64,000 nucleotides of DNA from NCBI RefSeq assembly GCF_001421485.1, contig NZ_LMKK01000002.1:839561-903560 (forward strand). The letters run 5' to 3'. The notes below the pieces were generated by a model that had not been told where the DNA came from, made no database searches, and was given only the letters and a program-made list of their open reading frames with translations. Both the position numbers and the translations under genes were made by a program. Below, in pieces: positions 59,359 through 64,000 of the stretch (positions are counted from its first letter, which is position 1; every line of letters starts with the position of its first letter). This DNA comes from Agreia sp. Leaf210. Lineage in GTDB: Bacteria; Actinomycetota; Actinomycetes; Actinomycetales; Microbacteriaceae.

Positions 59359-60402
59359 GTGACCACGTCGCTCATTCTGCACGTCGACGCCGACTCGTTC
59401 TTCGCCTCGGTGATCCTTCGGCGTCACCCAGAGCTCACCCACAGGCCCATGGCCGCCATCGCCCACGTGTTCATCGCCAGCGCCAACTATCCGGCTCGAC
59501 TCCGGGGCGTCCGGGGCGGCATGCAGCTGCATGAAGCCCTGCACGTCTGCCCCGAACTCGTGATGATCGAGACGCCGCGTGGCGAGGTCGAGGAGGTAAG
59601 CGACGCACTCTTCGACATCTTTCGAGACAGCGCTCGCGCGGTCGAGCCCGGGTCGATGGAGGAGGCGTTTCTCGACGTCGAAGCCATAGACAGGCAGACC
59701 GCCGTCGAGGCCGGCGAGGCTCTGCGCCGACGCGTGGCGCGCGAACTCGGCATTCCCATCAGCGTCGGCATCGGGCGCACCAAGCTGATGGCGAAGCTGG
59801 CCTCGCGGGCGGCGAAGCCCGACGGCCTGCATGTCATCGACCACGGTGACGAGGCCGACTTGCGGGTCTCGCTGGCCATCTCCGACATCTGGGGCATCGG
59901 TCCCCAGACCGTCGAGCGTCTGCGCCTCATCGACGTCACTCACCTCGGAGACCTCGATCGCATCTCATCAGACGAACTACGCAGGGTCTGCGGAGCGACC
60001 ATGGCGCAGCGCTTGAGCCGCATTCGGGCCGGCACCGACGATGCAACACTCAACCCGATCGAGACGAGATCGAGCCTCTCCTCCGAAGGAACCATCTCGG
60101 GCTACAACCGCCCCGACTGGAGTCCGTCCGAGCTCATGGAGGCCTGCGTCACCCGTGTCTGCGGGCGAGCATCGAAGGCCGAGCTGGCGGCCGGCGGGCT
60201 CACCGTCGCGCTCCGCTTCGACGGCGGCGAGCCGCCCGTCATTCTCAAACACCGGATGCCGTCGGCGACGTCGGATCCGCAGGCGTGGCTGCCCGAGATG
60301 CGCCGCCTGCTGGCCGCCGCCCAGCAGCCCGGACTCACCGCCATCAAGGCCACTCTCACAGGGCTTCTCCCCCCGGAACGCGTGCAGCAGGCTCTGTTCT
60401 GA
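59359..60402 (+). CDS. dinB: Y-family DNA polymerase (DinB / Pol IV-like)
   Basis: A 347-residue translesion polymerase. The palm begins HVDADSFFASV with metal-binding Asp10 and steric gate Phe15. The second catalytic motif is SMEEAFLDV (residues 99-107) rather than the usual S-x-D-E-A, so the second metal ligand Asp is replaced by Glu101 while Glu102 is kept. ISVGIGRTKLMAKLASRAAKPDG and IWGIGPQTVERLRLIDVTHLGDL are the thumb helix-hairpin-helix blocks. The little finger ends in the sliding-clamp motif QQALF. GTG start, controlled by an SOS box. The Glu substitution may lower or alter activity. Confidence 0.88.
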   Translation: MTTSLILHVDADSFFASVILRRHPELTHRPMAAIAHVFIASANYPARLRGVRGGMQLHEALHVCPELVMIETPRGEVEEVSDALFDIFRDSARAVEPGSMEEAFLDVEAIDRQTAVEAGEALRRRVARELGIPISVGIGRTKLMAKLASRAAKPDGLHVIDHGDEADLRVSLAISDIWGIGPQTVERLRLIDVTHLGDLDRISSDELRRVCGATMAQRLSRIRAGTDDATLNPIETRSSLSSEGTISGYNRPDWSPSELMEACVTRVCGRASKAELAAGGLTVALRFDGGEPPVILKHRMPSATSDPQAWLPEMRRLLAAAQQPGLTAIKATLTGLLPPERVQQALF

Positions 60403-60485
60403 TGCATTCGTAGACGCGGTCTAGCCCACAGCCTCAGCTTGGTCAACGCCGCGCGAGGCCCGAGCCGACGCCGTAGCGTGAAGAT

Positions 60486-61268
60486 ATGCGATCAGTAGTG
60501 CGCGAGGCCAGCGGCATCCGGGTGCTCGGCGGCCCGTCGACCGCAGCGCTACCCTCCAACGCTTCGGATCGCCTGCCGACGGTCGTGCTCGTGCACGGAA
60601 TCGGAACATCGCACCGCTACTTCTCTCGTCTGCACCGCGAACTCGAGACAGAGACGACGGTCTACTCGCTCGACCTGCCGGGCTTCGGCGGCACTCCCAA
60701 GCCAGCGTTCACGGCGAGCGTGCGCGAGATGGCGCTGCTGATCGCGAACGCGCTCGACGAGCTCGCCGTGCGCGATGCCGTACTGGTGGGCCACTCCATG
60801 GGTGTGCAATGGGTCGTCGAACTCGCACTCCTGAGACCCGACCTCGTGTCGCTGGTGGTCGCGATCGGTCCGGTTGCCGACTCCGCCCATCGCACACTCG
60901 CCGCCCAGTCTCGGGCCCTGGCCGTCGATGTCCTGGGCGAACCCCCGCTGACGAACGCCGTGGTGTTCGTCGACTATCTGCGCTGCGGCCCCGCCTACTA
61001 CCTGGCTCAGTCGAAGCCCATGCTGAGCTATCCCGTCGACGAGCGCGTGGCCGCGCTCACCCGCCCGCTGCTGGTCATCCGGGGCGGCAACGACCCGATC
61101 GCGGGCGACGACTGGTGTCGCCGTCTCGCCGCTCGGGCCCCAGTCGGATGCGTCGTCACCGTTCCCGGCAATCGTCACGTCGTGCAGTTCACCGCCCCGA
61201 GGGCGGTTGCGGGGGCCATCCGCTCCACCGTCGCCCGCACGAGCACCGACCAGAGCACCCGCCGATGA
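60486..61268 (+). CDS. alpha/beta hydrolase (esterase/lipase-like)
   Basis: A 260-residue alpha/beta hydrolase. The oxyanion loop is VLVHGIGTSHRYF, the nucleophile elbow VGHSMGVQWV (Ser104), the acid in IRGGNDPIAGDDW and the His in PGNRHVVQF. DLPGFGGTPKP is the block after the third strand. No signal peptide. The stop overlaps the next hydrolase gene (ATGA), so the two alpha/beta hydrolases act in one operon, perhaps on the same ester substrates. Confidence 0.85.
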   Translation: MRSVVREASGIRVLGGPSTAALPSNASDRLPTVVLVHGIGTSHRYFSRLHRELETETTVYSLDLPGFGGTPKPAFTASVREMALLIANALDELAVRDAVLVGHSMGVQWVVELALLRPDLVSLVVAIGPVADSAHRTLAAQSRALAVDVLGEPPLTNAVVFVDYLRCGPAYYLAQSKPMLSYPVDERVAALTRPLLVIRGGNDPIAGDDWCRRLAARAPVGCVVTVPGNRHVVQFTAPRAVAGAIRSTVARTSTDQSTRR

Positions 61269-61930
61269 GAGCTCTTCGCATCGCGGGGTGGTGGGCACGC
61301 GACTACGCCTACGCCCTCTACTGGCAGGCCAGAGCGATCGTCGGCAGAACCGACCCCACGTCGTTCCGCGCCGGATCGGCGCGGACGATCGTCGTCATCC
61401 CCGGGGTGTACGAGACCTGGCGCTTTATGCAGCCGCTGATCCGCGCGATGCACGACCGAGGGCATCCGGTGTACGTCGTCGACGCGCTCAACTGGAACAA
61501 TCGCCCTGTCGTCGAGGCCGCCGATGTCGTGTCGGCGTTCCTCGCCGAGCACGGTCTTCATGACGTGGTCGTCGTGTCGCACAGCAAGGGCGGGCTCATC
61601 GGCAAGTACGTCATGAGTGCGGGCGCCGAGGCCGCGCGCGTCGACTCGATGCTGGCGGTCGCGGCTCCGTTCGTGGGCTCCTTCTATGCACGTCTGATGG
61701 TGCTGCCGAGCCTGCGCATCTTCTCACCGAAGAACGCCACGATCCTGGCCCTGGCCCACGACGAGACGGTCAATAATCGCATCGTGTCGGTCTATGGCGA
61801 GTTCGATCCGCACGTTCCGGCGGGCAGCGAACTGGTCGGCGCCAAGAACGTGCGACTCGACACGGGCGGGCACTTTCGGGTGCTCGCGCACCCTCGCGTG
61901 ATGGCAGAGCTCGCGGCGCTGGCGGAGTAG
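61265..61930 (+). CDS. alpha/beta hydrolase with SHSKG nucleophile (lipase-like)
   Basis: A 221-residue protein coupled by ATGA to the hydrolase upstream. The nucleophile motif is VSHSKGG (Ser107), with the conserved Gly-x-Ser-x-Gly first Gly replaced by Ser. TIVVIPGVYETWRFMQPLI is the oxyanion strand, VYGEFDPHVPAGS the acid region and DTGGHFRVLAHP the His region, so all triad members have candidates. It resembles PGAP1-like and triacylglycerol-lipase-type proteins. Soluble, no signal peptide. Confidence 0.8.
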   Translation: MRALRIAGWWARDYAYALYWQARAIVGRTDPTSFRAGSARTIVVIPGVYETWRFMQPLIRAMHDRGHPVYVVDALNWNNRPVVEAADVVSAFLAEHGLHDVVVVSHSKGGLIGKYVMSAGAEAARVDSMLAVAAPFVGSFYARLMVLPSLRIFSPKNATILALAHDETVNNRIVSVYGEFDPHVPAGSELVGAKNVRLDTGGHFRVLAHPRVMAELAALAE

Positions 61931-61936
61931 CCTCCG

Positions 61937-62497
61937 TCAGTCCATTCCGTCGAGGCGCTCCCGCAGCCCGGCCACGATCTGCGCCTCGCTGTCGTAGTAG
62001 GCGAGACCCCAATCGGCGACCATCGCGGCGTAGCGCACCCTGTGCTCGTCGCCGAGCATGTCTCGCACACCCTGCAGATCTGCCCGGCGCGCCGCCAGGT
62101 CATCCAGATGCCCTTCGAGCATGCCGCCCAACTGCTCTGGCGTCGACAGGCGACCCATCAGCAGGCGCAGCGCGACGGGATGTTTGAGGATGGGAAAGCC
62201 GACCTCACCATGGAAGAGCCATGTCTGCAGCTGCTCTTCGCCGAGTTCGGTCACCCGATACCGCGCCGGGCCGTCGGAGGGCGCCGTCTCGACGAGCTCG
62301 GCCTCGGACAGCTTGCGCAGCTCGGTATAGATCTGGCTCATGGCCGGGCTGACCCAGTAATACCGCAGCGTGAAGTCGGCGCGCTGCTTGAGTTCGTAGC
62401 CTGTCATGCCCTCAGGATTCTCTCGGTCGAAGACGAGCAGGCCCAGCAGCGCGTACGCCGTGGTCGACAGAGCGGAATTAACCATGGACATAACCAT
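61937..62497 (-). CDS. PadR family transcriptional regulator
   Basis: A 186-residue regulator with Vir-type C-terminal domain (about 95-180). The winged helix is [55 protein letters not shown], with [13 protein letters not shown] as recognition helix. [17 protein letters not shown] follows as wing and linker. ATG 62497, 62491 or 62485 may be used; AGGAAC lies upstream. It is divergent from a DrrAB-type ABC transporter, across a palindrome, and probably represses it until the drug binds. Confidence 0.87.
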   Translation of the reverse strand: MVMSMVNSALSTTAYALLGLLVFDRENPEGMTGYELKQRADFTLRYYWVSPAMSQIYTELRKLSEAELVETAPSDGPARYRVTELGEEQLQTWLFHGEVGFPILKHPVALRLLMGRLSTPEQLGGMLEGHLDDLAARRADLQGVRDMLGDEHRVRYAAMVADWGLAYYDSEAQIVAGLRERLDGMD

Positions 62498-62513
62498 AGG
62501 TTCCTGATAGGTA

Positions 62514-62530
62514 TATTCCTACTAGGAATA
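62514..62530. promoter_or_regulatory. PadR operator between regulator and ABC transporter
   Basis: TATTCCTA-C-TAGGAATA is a perfect 8-1-8 palindrome in an AT-rich patch, 16 bp from the PadR start and 33 bp from the ABC ATPase start. Confidence 0.65.
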
Positions 62531-62563
62531 GACCCGTCGCCGTCGACAGATCAGGAGCGCAGC

Positions 62564-63532
62564 ATGACCGACCTCGCCATCGAGACGCACGCGCTCGTGA
62601 AGACGTTCAAGAAGACGGTCGCCGTCGACGGCATCGATCTGGCGATTCCTCGCGGAGGGGTGCATGGCTTTCTCGGCCCGAACGGAGCCGGCAAGACGAC
62701 CACGATCCGCATGCTCGCGACGCTCACCAGACCAGACTCGGGCACCGCTCGGGTGCTCGGCCGCGACGTCGTCACCGACGCCAACGAGGTACGCCGCCGA
62801 GTGAGCCTCACCGGCCAGTTCGCCTCGGTCGACGAAGACCTCACCGGTGCCGAGAACCTGCGACTCATCGGCCGCCTCTTCGGTTACACAGGCGCTCGCG
62901 CCACACGGCGCTCTGACGAGTTGCTGACGGCGTTCGGGTTGTCGGATGCGCGAGACAAGCAGGTCAAGAAGTATTCCGGCGGCATGCGTCGCCGCATCGA
63001 CATCGCCGCGAGCATCGTGGTCACCCCCGAGCTGCTGTTCCTCGACGAACCGACCACCGGCCTCGATCCGCGCAGCCGCAACGAGGTGTGGGACATCATC
63101 AGGGCGATGGTCTCATCGGGCACGACGGTTCTGCTGACGACCCAGTACCTCGACGAGGCCGACCAGCTCGCCGACCGTATCAGCGTGATCGATGCCGGCA
63201 AGGTCATCGCCGAGGGCACGTCGAGCGAACTCAAGGCGAAGGTGGGCAACGGGGCGTTGCACGTGCGCGTGATGAATCCGGCGGACCGGCCACGGGCATC
63301 CGAGGTTCTGAATCGCATTCTGGGCGTCGAGATTCGCGACCAAGCCGACCCCGCAGCCCTGAGCGCGACGGTCGCCGACCCTGGCATCGTGACATCCGCA
63401 CTCACGGCCTTGGCTGCCGAGAAGATCGAATTGGCTCAGTTCTCACTCGGGCAGCCCTCGCTCGACGAGGTGTTCCTCGCGTTGACGGGCCACACCTCAG
63501 AGAGCACAAGCGACGAGGAGGTCGCAGCATGA
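62564..63532 (+). CDS. DrrA-type ABC transporter ATP-binding protein
   Basis: A 322-residue ATPase subunit of the daunorubicin/doxorubicin exporter type. Walker [12 protein letters not shown]-loop [18 protein letters not shown] (DrrA-typical), signature YSGGMRRR, Walker B LLFLDEP and [23 protein letters not shown] is the switch. The C-terminal DrrA extension ends in [17 protein letters not shown], the diagnostic block. AGGAGCGCAGC lies before the ATG. The stop overlaps the permease gene (ATGA). It probably drives export of a drug or lipid-like compound under control of the divergent PadR. Confidence 0.93.
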   Translation: MTDLAIETHALVKTFKKTVAVDGIDLAIPRGGVHGFLGPNGAGKTTTIRMLATLTRPDSGTARVLGRDVVTDANEVRRRVSLTGQFASVDEDLTGAENLRLIGRLFGYTGARATRRSDELLTAFGLSDARDKQVKKYSGGMRRRIDIAASIVVTPELLFLDEPTTGLDPRSRNEVWDIIRAMVSSGTTVLLTTQYLDEADQLADRISVIDAGKVIAEGTSSELKAKVGNGALHVRVMNPADRPRASEVLNRILGVEIRDQADPAALSATVADPGIVTSALTALAAEKIELAQFSLGQPSLDEVFLALTGHTSESTSDEEVAA

Positions 63533-64000
63533 CCCGTCTCGACAAGCTCGACGAACGAGCCGACGTCGCACCCGCGAGCGCCGAGTCGCTCGCGGCCGCT
63601 ATGCGGTCGGCGCTGGCCGACGTCGAGCGCCCCACCCCGCCCGGCCCGCTGTCGACGTCGCTGACCTTCGGCTGGCGGGCGCTGCTCAAGATCAAGCACG
63701 TGCCCGAGCAGCTGTTCGACGTCACCGTCTTCCCGGTGATGTTCACCCTGCTGTTCACGTTCCTCTTCGGCGGGGCGATTGCCGGAAGCGTCGGCGGCTA
63801 CCTGCAGTACGTGCTGCCCGGTCTGCTCGTGCAGGGCGTGATCATGATCACGATGTACACCGGGTCGACGCTGCGCACCGACATCGATCGGGGTGTCTTC
63901 GACCGCTTCCGCTCGCTGCCGATCTGGCGGCCGTCGGCTCTGGTCGGCATGCTGCTCGGCGACGCGGTGCGCTACACGATCTCTGCCACCGTCACGATCG
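63529..64000 (+). CDS. DrrB-type ABC-2 permease (3' end cut by window)
   Basis: The reading frame is open from the ATG overlapping the DrrA-type stop to the last base. A soluble, helical N-terminus of about 50 residues ([20 protein letters not shown]...) is longer than in most DrrB proteins. It leads to [26 protein letters not shown], the family start of ABC-2 exporters, and to [41 protein letters not shown], the conserved coupling segment. About 157 codons are visible of an expected 270-290. Permease partner of the ATPase upstream. Confidence 0.88.
   Translation, partial: MTRLDKLDERADVAPASAESLAAAMRSALADVERPTPPGPLSTSLTFGWRALLKIKHVPEQLFDVTVFPVMFTLLFTFLFGGAIAGSVGGYLQYVLPGLLVQGVIMITMYTGSTLRTDIDRGVFDRFRSLPIWRPSALVGMLLGDAVRYTISATVTI

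Overview
The window is chromosomal DNA from a high-GC actinobacterium, most likely a member of the Microbacteriaceae. The reasons are the strong G/C third-position bias, frequent GTG starts, ATGA/GTGA stop-start overlaps, a LAXTG wall-sorting signal, a DUF4397 / class F sortase / ECF sigma / anti-sigma operon, an actinobacterial-type SOS box, and very frequent use of GCATCC/GGATGC inside genes. No rRNA, tRNA, CRISPR array, transposase, phage module or plasmid function was seen. No gene-free stretch is longer than about 300 bases.

Layout. 0-8 kb: a lipoprotein cut by the window edge, a Tat-exported phospholipase C, and a coupled pair encoding an S53 protease lipoprotein and a LAXTG wall-anchored protein behind a Zur-like palindrome. 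8-11.4 kb: a worn patch with a truncated ECF sigma gene, a 21-bp perfect inverted repeat, small membrane proteins (one apparently frameshifted) and a GNAT. 11.5-18.3 kb: a DHA2 exporter plus esterase operon with a structured leader, several small hypothetical genes including an Imm-5-like/helix-hairpin-helix fusion, and an ABC-2 exporter. 18.3-23.5 kb: an HxlR regulator with a luciferase-like/BBE flavoenzyme fusion, a methyltransferase, and a divergent NmrA/TetR pair.

23.6-33.1 kb is the metabolic centrepiece: APC permease, DUF1989 UAAP1 and UAAP2, a 1217-residue biotin-dependent urea/guanidine carboxylase, allophanate hydrolase and a TetR regulator. The four enzyme genes overlap by 3-4 nt. 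The gene set fits uptake and breakdown of guanidine (carboxylation, carboxyguanidine deimination, allophanate hydrolysis to ammonia and CO2) rather than urea alone. No ykkC-type riboswitch is visible; a palindrome and a TetR gene are the likely control.

33-44 kb: DUF2000 and Lrp/AsnC, a GAF histidine kinase, a GT1-like glycosyltransferase, an ArsR/MFS operon with a 30-bp operator, a double-SnoaL lipoprotein and a cysteine hydrolase around an 18-bp palindrome, and a nitrilase-APC permease-GntR operon. 44-47.4 kb: the DUF4397, sortase F, sigma and anti-sigma operon; its sortase seems to use a CTG start and has no arginine after the catalytic cysteine.

47.5-64 kb: two aldo/keto reductases, a CitE-like lyase, a MarR/VOC pair with duplicated operators, an F420-type oxidoreductase, a second Tat phosphoesterase, DUF429 and DUF4870 proteins, a PadR operon ending in a secreted protein with duplicated Cys repeats, a Y-family polymerase with an SOS box and an altered catalytic triad, two alpha/beta hydrolases, and a PadR-controlled DrrAB-type ABC transporter cut by the window end.
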